Shown here one piece after another: positions 11,930 to 23,800 of a DNA stretch of 64,000 nt. The stretch is from NCBI GenBank assembly GCA_019633425.1, contig WSUB01000064.1:124001-188000 (forward strand). The letters are read 5' to 3'. Source of the stretch: Tulasnella sp. 424. Its lineage: Eukaryota > Basidiomycota > Agaricomycetes > Cantharellales > Tulasnellaceae. Positions within the stretch are counted from its first letter, which is position 1, and each line of letters begins with the position of its first letter. The notes below the pieces were generated by a model that was given only the letters and a program-made list of their open reading frames with translations, had not been told where the DNA came from and did no database searches. A program made the position numbers and the translations under genes.

Positions 11930-12125
11930 CGCGCAGAAAGCCCGACGCTTCCCGTAAATAAAAACGGGGCTCAGAAGGACCAAATGAAGATGAAGATGAT
12001 CCGAGAGCCTCAAATCCAAGGCTCCTGGACTGGTAGTGAGACCCCGACGGTGGGAAGGCAAGTGTGATGTCGATACAGACTCAGAATCCATTGCCAAGGA
12101 GTCGCCCGTTGCTGATGGCCATATA
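11930..12125 (+). pseudogene. SCC3 exon-2 fragment 3, internally deleted
   Basis: Shows the agcccgacgcttcccgt start of SCC3 exon 2, a short acidic run, then jumps to the exon-2 tail (gaccccgacggtgggaaggcaag ... ccaaggagtcgcccgttgctgatg). The lysine-rich middle is missing. No STAG domain follows. Non-functional relic beside P450-3. Confidence 0.6.
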
Positions 12126-12425
12126 TATCGTTATAGGATACGAACTAAACGAAGAGGCATGGGGATCGAGATATTATTGAAACTAAGAAGTCCTAGCAGT
12201 GATGGAGTCGACTTGACTCAACGCTGGTGGGGAATACGACTTACATCGAGGTCTATAATACCTCAGCGCTGCTGAATATAATTATATCCATTGAAACCGA
12301 TATAGTACAGTGGCCGGACATTAGAACCGAATAAACCCTTTAAATAATTTCCACCGTTCCAATCTCAAGTCCTTTGGTTGGTTTCCAACAAGCGGTGCTC
12401 GGGCTGCTCTTCTGTGGAACGAAAA

Positions 12426-14639
12426 CTAGACGGCGGCGTCGGACAGCCCCAACTTATCCTTCAAACCTTCACGCCTCGGAACGAACTGGCATTTAAAGGG
12501 CATGGGTCGACTAAAGTTGCCCCAAAATCAGCTCCAACCGCAAAAACAATGAATCGCAAAGGGCACGGCCACTTACCTTGTCGTGCCAAACGTGAATTGG
12601 TCCGCAACCCCTTTCAATGACGGGGCGTCTTCCTCACTGCCAACCAACTGGAATGCCCAAAGAATCGACACGACCGTAATCCAAAGGTGCTGAAATGCAA
12701 GGTCCTTCCCGGGGCAAATTCGACGACCGAATCCAAAGGCGTACTCTCTAGGGTCGAGCTCTGGGGGTTGCCTAAGATACCGTTCGGGGTCAAATACTGA
12801 CGGATTCTTGTAGTACTTGGAGTTTTGAGTCAATCCCCTATCGAAGGGCCAAAGATCAGAGGATATACTACCTCACGCATCAATTCAGTTGTGGAGAAAA
12901 GCGCTGCCTACCACACGTTGACAATAATTGATGTGCCTTGCGGTATAAAATAGCCGCCGTAGGTGTCATCTTGGCTCGAAATGTGGGGTACCCCTGACGC
13001 GGTGCCAAATTTACAATCAAAAGAAGTCCAACATGACACTTGCCAGTCCAACTCACCCGATGGCCCTACCGGGTGCCACCTTAGAATTTCAAGTACCAGC
13101 GCGTGAAGGAACGGCAAGTCCGACTGATCTTCGAAAGTTGGGAAACGCCCTGAGCCGACAACTCTGTCAATCTCGTCCTGGGCCTTCTTCTGAGCTGACG
13201 GAAATAGGGTCATTGCATAGATAAATGACTCTAGCGCAGACTGCGTCTAAAGCGGAGGTCGTGTGTCAGCATGTGGACGAGGAATACGAGGCAGTCGGGC
13301 TTACCGTCTCGACGCCCCCTATTTTAGGTATAATCGGTTAGTTTATTTATTACCGGTCATCAAATACTATCCGTATATAATATGACTGCAAGACTTACCG
13401 AGGAAATATGAAAGCCCGATACGAGCGAGCGCCAGCTCATCGGCCGTCCGCTGGTGGACATCCACCCCCTCCTCATATTTTTGATGGATTTCTTGCAATC
13501 CTTTGAACATGAACGAAGATCTTGATTCTGGGTCATCGGAAAGCTTGATCGTGTACACAATTAGTATCAATCGAGGGTGCGCGACTGTACCCCAACGTAG
13601 TTACCATATTTTCTTTAGCGGATTCAAATACGGTATACTCTAGATCGTTGACTTCGCGTTTCCACTTTGCAGCATCACGCTTGAAGTTCATGCCGGGAAG
13701 CCATTCGGGGAGATATTGTACTGTTAACAAAGATTCCTGGATGTGATTAAGTCGGACTAGGAAGGCAAGCAGGCTACTCACAGGCTGGCAATAAGTCGAC
13801 AACATACCCTTGCATACCCTTGAAGAGAATGTCCGCAACGCGGAGATTGAGCTGGATATAATCTCTGCCCCGTTTGTCCTCGAGTCTCCCGTAAATCAGT
13901 TTGATGACGGCCTCCGCCACAATCCTGTCGGGCACGTCGGAGTTAGCTCAGGGACGTACTCTCGGGCGTTCATGCTATGAAGCACCTGCTTATCTCGGTG
14001 ATGGAGCTTTCTGGACGGACGAAGCAGCATTCAAGATACTCCCGCGCTTTCGCTTCCAAGAGAGCAGAGTAGTCACGTTTGACCACTGATGCGGAAAGGG
14101 GCACCTTTAAGTGCGCGCGCTGCTTCCTCCACGTGTCGTTATATCCGGTAAATACGATGAGATTGTCCAGTCCTACTCATTGGCTGGTAAACGAGCGAGC
14201 GCCAGCCAAACATGCAAAGTGCTCACCGAGTAGTTTTATCATGGTGAATCTTGGTCTTTCACTGGAGGTTGAGGCTCGCTTGTCCAGCAATTCTTTTGCC
14301 GCTTCAAATGAATTTATAACCAGGAAGTTTTGACCGGGAATCTTCAGCCAGGTCAGAGGTCCGTACTCCTCCCCAAATCTAGACCAAGTTATTGAAAACT
14401 TGGACTGCGGCATGTCAAGCACGTCTGAAAGCGACAACGGGGAACAGCTAGATGAGATATAACAGTTCCAAAGGGGACAGGCGAGATTGAGAACACTCAC
14501 TCCCAATGATAGGGAGGGGACGCGGTCCAGGCGGATAAGGCGAGGACTGTGCGCGCCTATAGCACAATAGGAGTACGAGAAGGGTAGTGGAACCGAATAC
14601 CACATGTGGAAGTGAGAGGGAGGTCGGGATGAAAGACAT
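12426..14639 (-). CDS. P450-3: cytochrome P450 monooxygenase, intact
   Basis: Third tandem P450. The model (complement of 14639-14501, 14424-14227, 14172-13986, 13924-13782, 13720-13605, 13543-13399, 13318-13305, 13246-13057, 12993-12912, 12837-12577, 12510-12426) is open for 519 residues. It has the N-terminal anchor, PYPPGPRPLPIIG, GGVET on the 14-nt microexon, EILRW at the ExxR motif, and FGFGRRICPGK with the heme Cys. Exon 1 is four codons shorter and exon 2 one codon shorter than in P450-1, both in frame. It is the only copy whose intron 6 has a standard GT donor (G|gtaagt). Residue differences spread through the protein suggest an older split from P450-1 and P450-2, so substrate specificity may differ. 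Confidence 0.9.
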
Positions 14640-15417
14640 TGTATGCGAATGAACCACCTGGGAGGGATACAAGAACTTTATACTCGACGTTAGGACAATC
14701 TGATCATTCGGGACTTCTCCTCAGGCGAGGACGAAGCATGAGGTGTGCCACGTTCCAAATCGAGGAGGAAGCGACAGCGCTCTCAGGCAGCTGGAGAGAA
14801 CCCACGTACGTACAGACAATGCAGTTTGATCATTAGCCCCAAACATTGAATTACTGCTTGTGCAGCATGGATGACAGGAGGCAGCAGAGTTTGATTGATC
14901 AAGAATGGCCAACCCTGACGGGAGATCGCCGACCTCGAAGACATTGTCTTGTGGGGTCCGCGAGATAAACCGCTTTTGTCCTTGGACCTTGGGAATGTTT
15001 CCCACCATAGAGGATTAATAAAACTCCATTTATGAGCGCCAACGGCCTCAAACCTCGCTGCAAAATATTAGTCGTATACTCCGAGTAGCAGTTCCCCGAA
15101 TGCTCTTGTCCTAACTCACCGGCCCAGGAAGCTTTGACTCAGGGTCATGAACCGATCCCGAGCGCGAGCTCCCTTTCAGGACGCAGGGAGGAAATCAAGT
15201 CGAGATGCGCCTGAGCAAGAAGTACCGGTGAAGTGAATGGCTTCATGATCGTTACCGTGCCAATTGCAAAGGGAGTCTTACCAGATGAGGTTAAGGTCTG
15301 ATTCAGAGGGAAGCCGCCGCGCCCTGCGCTAGGGTGGTTTCCACACGAAGCTCTGGTTGTTGTCTTCTCTCTACCACCTTCGACGTGTATCGCTCAGCCC
15401 ATTCCATCCGACCCCTG
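14640..15417. other. P450-3 / SCC3-fragment spacer
   Basis: A diverged copy of the P450-SCC3 head-to-head spacer with no supportable gene. The right third resembles SCC3 upstream sequence (cgtgccaattgcaaagg, then cacgaagctctg...cttcgacgtgtatcgctc). Confidence 0.45.
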
Positions 15418-15900
15418 TGCACATCTCCACCGCCGGCTCCTCGGCGCTCAGGCCGAGGGCAAAAGCAAGCAGAGACATTTTCGCCTCGTGAGCTGTCGGT
15501 TTGGTCAACAACGCGGCCCATCCGCATTGTTCGGTCCAGGTCGTAATTTCACCACACCCGCGTAGTTCGCGATGCTACATGGAAAAGAAAACGCAGTTCT
15601 TAGGCACCAAGTGAAGATAACGATTAAGTAAAACTTGACGAAGAGCGATATGGCCGGGATGAGGAAACGGGGAATTCACGATAGGAGGCGAAGAGGAAGA
15701 GCGGGACCGTGACGAGGACGATGTTGCCACTCGCAAGTCCGCCGCGTGCAAGGCAAAGCCCTCAGCAAGCGAAACAAATGGTGTACCTGTCGAGACTAAG
15801 AAGCCCCGTGCACCTTGAATACCGACAGCAAAGTCCAGATGGCGGAAAGGTGATCTCGACGGAGACTGAAGAGTCAATGCCCAAGAGCCTTTTCAGTCAT
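15418..15900 (+). pseudogene. SCC3 5' fragment 4 (exons 1-2 relic)
   Basis: Exon 1 is recognisable from gcacatctccaccgccgg through gcaagcagagacatt. The start codon has decayed to GTG (15417-15419). Intron 1 still has tcgtgagctg at the donor position. Exon 2 keeps aaaagaaaacgcagttct and the lysine-rich region to about 15900, with frameshifts. Non-functional. Confidence 0.7.
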
Positions 15901-16070
15901 TGTTGCAACCTCGGTGGTCAACTTGCTGCAGCCGCCTCCACGTATAACCGACATATTTCTCGTACTATCAACCATCTTCATGATGTAGACCAACGCTCGC
16001 TATGAGCGTAGCGGACGACTTCTCGTAATTCTCGTAACCACCGATTTCGTTCACTTCGCACCATCCTTCT

Positions 16071-16088
16071 ATATATATATATATATAT
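16071..16088. repeat. (AT)n microsatellite
   Basis: About nine AT dinucleotides followed by ttt, lying in the spacer (15901-16238) between SCC3 fragment 4 and the 3' end of P450-4. No gene seen in that spacer. Confidence 0.9.
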
Positions 16089-16238
16089 TTCACTGGACGG
16101 GGACTGAGTGCAGAACTATGGGATCATGAACGTTATGGGAATCGAGAACGTTGCAACAGTAAATATCCTGATTCAGGTCCTTGCGTCGTTTCGGACAATT
16201 AGACGTGTTAACTTTGGGGCTGTCTTGTAGAAACAAAA

Positions 16239-18455
16239 CTAGGCGGAGGAAAATCCCAATCTATCGACCAAGCCTTCACGCCTCGGAACGAACTGACATT
16301 CAAAAGGCATCGGTCGACTGAGATCATGGGCTCAAACTCAGCTCTAATTGCAAAACCGAGTTGTAAAGAGCGCTCACGGTCACTTACCTTGTTTGGCCGA
16401 GCGAGAACCGGCCTGCATCTCCCCTCGATGATGCGTTGTCTTCCGAATTGCCAATCAACTCAAACGCCCAAAGAACCGATGCAGCCATCATCCAAACTTG
16501 CTGAAATGCAAGGTCTTTTCCAGGACAAATGCGGCGACCGAATCCAAAGGCGTACCCTCTGGGGTCGAGCTCTGGGGGTTGCTTAAGATACCGCTCAGGG
16601 TCGAATACGGAGGGGTTCGTGTAGTGCTGAGAGTTTCGCGACAATCCCCTACCAAAGGATCAACCATCAGGAAATGTCCTACCTCTTTTATCAATGATCT
16701 ATTACTGCTTACCACACATTGACTAGAACTGATGTTCCTTTGGGTATAAAATAACCAGCGTAGGTTTCGTCTTGCCTCGAAGTATGGGGTACCCCTGATA
16801 CGGCGTCATATTTCCGATTTAAAAAAAAGCCCACTGTAACACTGGCGGCCCAACCTACCAGCTGGGGATGCCGGGTGCCATCTAAGAGTTTCGAGTATCA
16901 GGGCATGAAGGTACGGCAAGCTTGGCTGATCGTCGATTATCGGAAAGCGCCCTGAGCCTACAACCTTGTCAATCTCGTCCTGGGCCTTCTTTTGACTTGA
17001 TGGAAATAGAGTCATCGCGTAGATGAACGACTCTAACGTGGACTGTGTCTGGAACGAAGGCCTAATTGCAGTGTCTGGACGTGGACAATGAGGCAGGGAT
17101 GCTTACCGTTTCGACACCCGCTATATTAAATATAATGAAATGTTTATTTACGACCGCTCTTTCATACGAGGTAACGACGATACTCGCCCAGGAAGAATAA
17201 AAGCCCGCTGCGAGCAAGCGCCATCTCATTGGCTGCCCGCTCTTGGGCATCCATCTCCGAGTCCTCATGTTTTTGATGAATTTCTTGCAATCCTTTGAAC
17301 ATGAAAGAATGCCTTGCCTCTGGATCATCAGAAAGCTGATTTTATAGAATCGTAAACGTAAAATTTGGGGCCCGCGATTGAACCAAAATGTCCTTACCAT
17401 GTTTTCTCTAGCAGATTCGAAGATAGCATCCACTAGATCGTTGATCTCGTGTTTCCACTTTGCAGCATCGCGCTTGAACTTCATACCAGGAAGCCATTTG
17501 GGAAGGTATCTTACTGTTGATATATAGTTCAAACCCACGACGAGCGTGACTAGTAAGGCAAGCAGGCTACTCACAGGCTGGCAATAAATCGACAACATAC
17601 CCTTGCATACCTTTTAAAAGAATTTCCGTGACACGATAACTCAGCGGAATGTAATCTCTGCCCCGTTTGTCTTCAAGTTTCCCATAAGCCAGTTTGACGA
17701 TGGTCTCCGCCACAGTCCTGTCCGGGACGTTAGAGAGCTTCTTAGCTCAGGAAATCGCTGTCAGACGGTAATGTTCGTAAGCACCTGCTCATTTCGGTGA
17801 GCGAGTTTTCTGGCCGGGCGAAGCAGCGATCAATACATTCCCGTGCTTTCGCTTCCAATAGAGCAGAGTAGTCATGTTTGACCACCGATGCAGAAAGGGG
17901 CACCTTCAAGTACGCGCGCTGCTTTTTCCATGTGTCGTTATATCCAGTAAACAAGGAGTAGTCGCGGAATCCTACGTCCAGTAGGTCAGTAGTTAGTGAA
18001 AGAATCAAACCCTCGTCAACCATGTAAAGTACTCACCGAGTAGTTCATTTATCATGATGAACTTGGGTCTATCAGTGAAGGCGAGGGTTCGCTTTTCCAG
18101 CAATTCCTTTGCCACTTCAAATGAATTTACAACCAAAAAGTTTTGACCGGGAATCTTCAGCCAGGTCAGAGGTCCGTATTCCTCCCCAAATCTGGACCAA
18201 GTTATCGCAAATTTGGACTGCGGCATGTCAAAGATATCTGAAACCGACAACGAGGAATAGCTAGATGAGATACAACAGTTTCAAAGTGGAAGGGCGAGAT
18301 TGACAACACTCACTCCCAATGATAGGGAGGGGACGTGGACCAGGCGGAGAGGGCAAAGGCTGTGCACGCCGACGGAGCCATAGGAGAGCGATAAGGGTAA
18401 TGGAACCGAATATCACATGTGTAAGGGAGATTGAGGTTGGGGTAGGGAAAGCCAT
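16239..18455 (-). CDS. P450-4: cytochrome P450 monooxygenase, intact
   Basis: Fourth tandem P450. The model (complement of 18455-18314, 18237-18037, 17971-17785, 17717-17575, 17513-17398, 17335-17188, 17120-17107, 17048-16859, 16794-16713, 16648-16388, 16317-16239) is open for 520 residues. Seen: hydrophobic anchor, PSPPGPRPLPIIG hinge, I-helix AGVET on the 14-nt microexon (the others have GGVET), ETLRW, and FGFGRRICPGK. Exon 6 has one extra codon. Intron 6 reads G|gcgagt, a GC donor. Predicted functional; substrate unknown. The upstream divergent neighbour is SCC3 fragment 5. Confidence 0.9.
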
Positions 18456-19212
18456 CGTATGCGGATGGATCACCCGGGAAGGATACAAGGACTTCGGGTC
18501 CTTTTATACACGATATCATGATCAGTGTGGACTTAAATCGAGGCGAGGACAAATCAAGAGGCGTGGGTCGTTCCGAATCGAGGAGGAAATTACAGCGCTA
18601 TCGGCTGGAGATACCCCACCACGACAAAGCCACCAACGCCATTTGGTCGTTCTACTCGAGTCCGTAATTCAGGCTTTTGCGGCCCAATGGATGACAGGAG
18701 GCGCCGGGATCCGATTTATCACAGATAGCCAACCCTGACGGAATCTTCCAGATGGCCGATCTTAAGGCAATACGAAGCTCCGTCTCAATCGAGCCCTCGA
18801 GATAAACCGGCATTTTTGGTTTTCATATGGATTCCCACCGTCGAGGATTGAAGGAACTCCGTGCAGGGACACTAACGGCCTCGAATCTCGCAGCAAAATA
18901 TTAGTATTACACCCAAGCAACAGTTCCCCTGATGCTTATGATACTGACTTGGGAAGCTTTGAACCGGGATCACGAACCGAGCTCGAGGTCCAGGGACGCA
19001 AGGAGAAAAGCAACTGCAGATGAGGCAGCAGAAGATACCGGTGAGGTAGCAACTGGATTTCAGTGCCGGGTTGCAAAAGGAGTCTTGCCAGATGACGTTA
19101 AAGGTCTGATTCAGAGGGAAGCCACCGTTTCCTGTTCGGGGTGCTTCCACTCGAAGCTCTGTTTGTCCTCTCCCACCACCTTCAACGCGTATTGCTCACC
19201 CCTCCTCATTAT
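18456..19212. other. P450-4 / SCC3-fragment spacer
   Basis: No gene seen. This diverged copy of the divergent spacer lacks the 10421 element and so serves as its empty site at 18793-18806. A tttttatac TATA-like motif lies about 45 bp upstream of the P450-4 start. Confidence 0.45.
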
Positions 19213-19700
19213 ATGAGCACGTCTACACCACCGGCTCCTCGACGCTCAAGCCGAGAGAGACAGCAAGCAGAGATCTCGTCATCTCATGGGTAGTTGGCTC
19301 GGCCAACAGCACCTACCCATATTGCTCAGTCCAAGTCCTAATTTAATGACCCGCAAAGAGCCCAACGCTCCCCGTAAACGAAAACGCGGCTCAGAAGGAC
19401 CGAGTGAAGACATCGATGAAGTAGACCGTGACGAAGAACGACATGACGAGGACGAGGGAATATTGGAGGAGGAGAGTGAGGTGTAAGAACGTTGGGAGGA
19501 GGACCATGTCGCCAATTCCAAGTCCGCCGCGCGCAAGGCAAAGGCAGATGGAGCAAACGGTCAAGCTGTCGAGACTAAGAAACCCTCAAGTACTCAAGGC
19601 TCTAAACCAACAGTGAAGCCTAGGCGGCGGAAGAGCAAGGGTGATGTCGGCGAGACCGAAAGCTATTGCCAACGAGTCGGTTATTGCTGACGGCCTTTCG
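19213..19700 (+). pseudogene. SCC3 5' fragment 5 (exons 1-2 relic)
   Basis: Starts ATGAGCACGTCTACACC, keeps the exon-1 codons for PPAPRRSS-like sequence, a changed donor (tcatgggtag instead of tcgtgagtag), then exon 2 with RKRKRGSEGPSEDIDE and an early TAA after the acidic run (about 19485). It ends near gccaacgagtcgg and joins the kinase-type upstream module. The same fusion recurs at 50781-51120, so the join predates that duplication. Confidence 0.75.
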
Positions 19701-20832
19701 GCTAGTAGGTCGCGTTTGGGCAGCCATGTAACCAATGACGCATCTAACACCACCGTGACTGTCCGTTTGTCGATCGATGTATCGTAGGAACGAGTACCGA
19801 GGCTGTGGATTGCACGGGTGGACGGCGTTTGTATCATTATGACTTTTTGGCATGGGCATCCATCCGACTCGAGTTAAGGTAGATGCGTATTCGGCATATG
19901 TGGGCCCGGTGTACGTACCCGAGACTGCCTTCCGATGATCGACTACCTTGAGCCTTGTTTTCGAGTATAGGCTTATAATAGACACAGCCCTGGGGACAAG
20001 TGGCGGTTTTCGTGGTGCGGTATCCACGTCGTTTCACGACTTAGACAGCGCCGCGAAGGGAGAGGATGTCTCAGATTGCTTAAGTGTGAGGTATTGCGAG
20101 GCTGCTGAGGGACCCAACTGGGATCCGAGATGGCGGTCTAATTCAGTCCCGTTTTGACCCTACTTACAGGACTCCGGAAGCAAATTCTGACCGATATTCC
20201 TCTCCCCTCCTGGCGAGTGATCCACAATGAGGTCGTAGTAAGATCGCCCGGCATTCCTGCGCAGCAAATTTGCTACCCTACGGTAATACCGTAGACCCAA
20301 CATGACGACTTAGGGTGCGCCGAAACTCGCAATTGCACTCGCGAAAGCCTGGAATTGTCGAACGCTAGCGCGTGACGCGTGACATAACCTATTGGGCACG
20401 ACTCAACCGCCGCTCTAACTACGACGGTACAGTCCTTGCTCAACTGAGACCTTTCCGCCTCGCAACCGAATTCAACCCAAATAGCTTGGTACTGCAAGTT
20501 GCCTCATTCTGCAATGCCACATTGTTGAGGCGCTCATTTCGAGCAATAAGGGCTCAGCTTCGTCACCAAGACTTCGAGGGAAATTCCATGGAAAACTCCA
20601 AAGTGTAGTCTGGAACACGTGCAAGGCAACCAGCCTCCTACAGCCTTTGCTCGAGGCAAACTGCGAGGTAGCGATCCTGTGAGCACCCCGGGCGTCTTTT
20701 AAGACTCGCCGATTCACCTCCTCTTCCTTAGTGAAAACCTCTTCTCTTGCTTCTTCTACCCCCCAGGCTCTGGATACTCACCGCTGACCATCGACTCTTA
20801 TTATCGCTCGTTGTCTCTCCGCTAAGCCCTTG
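19701..20832. other. conserved upstream module of the kinase-TPR genes
   Basis: No gene seen. Parts of this sequence recur upstream of K4 (about 33600-34420 plus 34977-35077), K5 (about 39900-41390), K6 (about 51120-52050) and, more briefly, K3 (26090-26444). The last 150 bp before the start codon, with the tctccgctaagc word, is the best conserved and probably holds the promoter and 5' UTR. 20186-20205 is an empty site for the element at 40478. Confidence 0.5.
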
Positions 20833-23800
20833 ATGAAAAAGAAATGGTACTCTGCCCACCTTCTTCGTCCGGCCGATCCGACCCAAGTGGTTTTCGCAGT
20901 GAATACGAGCTGAGCGCGAAGTTGGTGCGTCAAGTCCGAATTTTCGAAGTCTAATTCTAATGATCAATCGCCCGTAGAGGGCGAGAATGAAGAAGCTCGA
21001 GAAATGGCGAATTCGTCCTTCCTCGATCAAATCTCCCAAAGACGCCGACGAGTTCCATGGAGGGCATGCGGCAGTATCAAAGGCCTTTCTGCTTCACAAC
21101 AATTGGCGAAGCAAGTCCTACAACTCGAGGGAGGTTCTGCAGTTATGCCGTCAATCCCCCGAATCCGATGACCATGTTCGAGGAGCCTCGGGCCACCGGC
21201 GAGACGCCGAGGAGAAGCTTTCTGGCAAAGAAAAAGATGACGAAGAGGAGCATGGGTTGGATAGTGACAGTTTTTGGCGGGGAGAGGTCAGTTGTGATCC
21301 ATTTCTCGGCTTCTTTAGAACAACCGTCGAGCGGATCCGAACCCCGATTTGAAAGTTTGTAGCAGTAAAGAAATCAAGGGTAGCAGATAATAAAGATATA
21401 GAGCGAGTACTGGGAGTAAGCATGCTCCGCTTGGCTCCGTAAATGCTTCATCGGGAGTTAAGCTGTTCCAGTTGGCACTTAGGGAAACGGAGTTCCTAGT
21501 TGAACTCGATCATAAAAACATCATGGAGCTCAAAGGATTCGTCGAAGATCTATCCAACGATATAATTTGGCTGGTATTCCCTTGGGCAGAGAATGGCAAT
21601 TTGAAGGACTTTATCGCATCACGAGACTGGGAAATTCCAGAGCGGGTCTCGTTGGTACGGCTATAAGACTCCTTGTTGAACAAACACTGAGACCCTGTAC
21701 TTTAGATCGACGACGTGGCTCAAGGGTTGGAATACCTTCATAGCCAAGAGCTGCCCATATGCCACGGCGACCTCAAGTCGGTAAGCTCCAGGCATGCGGT
21801 GATAATACGCTTGACAGACTGAGCCCTCGGTGATGCAGCTTAATGTATTAGTAAACTCGGAACACCGCGCAGTTATCACAGACTTTGGGTCCGCTCGTCG
21901 GCTCACGCAACATGATCCCAACACACAAATAGAGCAGGTTCAAAACCTACCGGAGCCGTTTCAAGCATCGTTCTGCGCCTCGAGCAACACCATAACCCTA
22001 ACAGGGAATAAGTACACCCTTCGTTGGGCTGCTCCGGAGCTGCTAAATGAGGATCGAATGAGCCTCTGGAGTGATATATGGGCACTAGGGTGGATAGTTT
22101 ACGAGGTAAACCTCTAATTTGAAAACGGCGGCAGCCGAAGCTCACAAAGCAGCTCCGAAATAGGTCATGACGAATTCCATCCCATTTGAAGAAGTCTCGG
22201 CGGACGCTATTGTTGTCGAACGCGTCATCAAAGGAGATCTTCCGTCCATCCCTGACCATGCCCGCGCGGCGTTGCTTCGGGAACTATACTCTCTTATGAT
22301 CATGTGTTGGAACAGCAATCCCAGCGAAAGACCAACGGCTGAATATTGTCAAAAGGCCATCCGTTGGATGGTGAGTTGTGCTGGTTTAGAGATAGTGAGA
22401 CGCGATTGACCCATTGTGCTGTAGCCGAAGATCCTTCCAAACCCGACACGTGGACCAAATACAACGGTTTCCATCATCCACTCATCTGAACTTCTAATGC
22501 AACTGGGATACATGTACCACTGGCGAGGTGATGATATGAATGCGCGTACTTCCTTCACAGAGGCTCTGCAGATGCATGCCGACATCGGCGACAGGAAGGG
22601 CAGAGCCTCCGCTCTGTGTGGTCTCGCCTCCGTACATCGGGTTCAAAACGAGTACAGCGAAGCCATCTCACTCTTCTCCGAAGCCCTGCAAATTCATGCC
22701 GACATTGGCGACAGGCAAGGCAGAGCCGACGCCCTGTGGGGTCTCGCCGAGGTGCATCGGGCTCGACATGAGTACAGCGAGGCCATCGGGCTCTACTCCG
22801 AGGTCCTGCAAATTCGTACTGAGATCGGCGACAGGAAGGGCAGAGTCTATACTCTTTTGTGTCTCGCCGAGGTGCATCGGCTTCGACACGAGTACAGCGA
22901 GGCCACTGCGCTCTACCCCGAGACCCTGCAAATCTGTACCGACATCGGCGACAGGCATGGCAGAGCCTATGCTCTATGGAGTCTCGCCTCCGTACATCGG
23001 GCTCGAAACGAGTACAGCGAGGCCATCGCGCTCTACTCCGAGGACCTGCAAATCCGTATTGACATCGGCGACAAGAAAGGCAGAGCCTATGCTCTATGGG
23101 GTCTCGCTTCCGTGCATCGGCTTAGAAATGAGTACAGCGAGGCCATCGCGCTCTACTCCGAGGCCCTGCAAATGCATACCGACATCGGGGACAAGGAAGG
23201 CAGAGCCTCCGCTCTGTGGGGTCTCGCAGAGGTGCATCGGCTTCGAAACGAGTACAGCGAGGCCATTGCGCTCTACTCGGAGGCCCTCCAAATCCATACC
23301 GACATCGGCGACAGGAAAGGCAGAGCCGACGCTCTGTGGGGTCTTGCCTCTGTGCACCGGCTCCGGGACGAGTGCAGCGAGGCCATCGCGCTCTACTCAC
23401 AGTCCCTGCAAATCTATACCGACATCGACGACAAGGAGGGCAAAGCCGACGCTCTGAAACGTCTCGCCGACATTCATCGCCACCAGAATAACCACGATGA
23501 TGCCGCATCTCTCTATGAACAAGCTGCTGAAATATTCGAACAATCTGGAAGCCGTGATAAAGTCGCTCATGCATTTTTCTTTTGTTTTCTTTTGGGATCA
23601 TGTTTATTGTACGTATACCAGTCAATCTAGTCTTACGACGCACATGAAACCACAAAAGAAGACAGAGCTAATCCACGCAGGGATGTCGAGAGCATTAGGG
23701 CTGTATAAACAAACCCTTTACAGTCGGACGCGTCGTGTGACCAAGGATTTCGCTGCGCGCGATATCGAGGGTGAGTGCAGAGCCAGGTAACTTCGGTAGG

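Noticed and set aside
22540..23457. plus-strand frame-shifted open frame of 305 codons rich in Ser, Arg, Thr and Pro over K2
   Set aside because: It is an alternative-frame reading of the same TPR repeats. Similar shadows occur in K3, K5 and K6.
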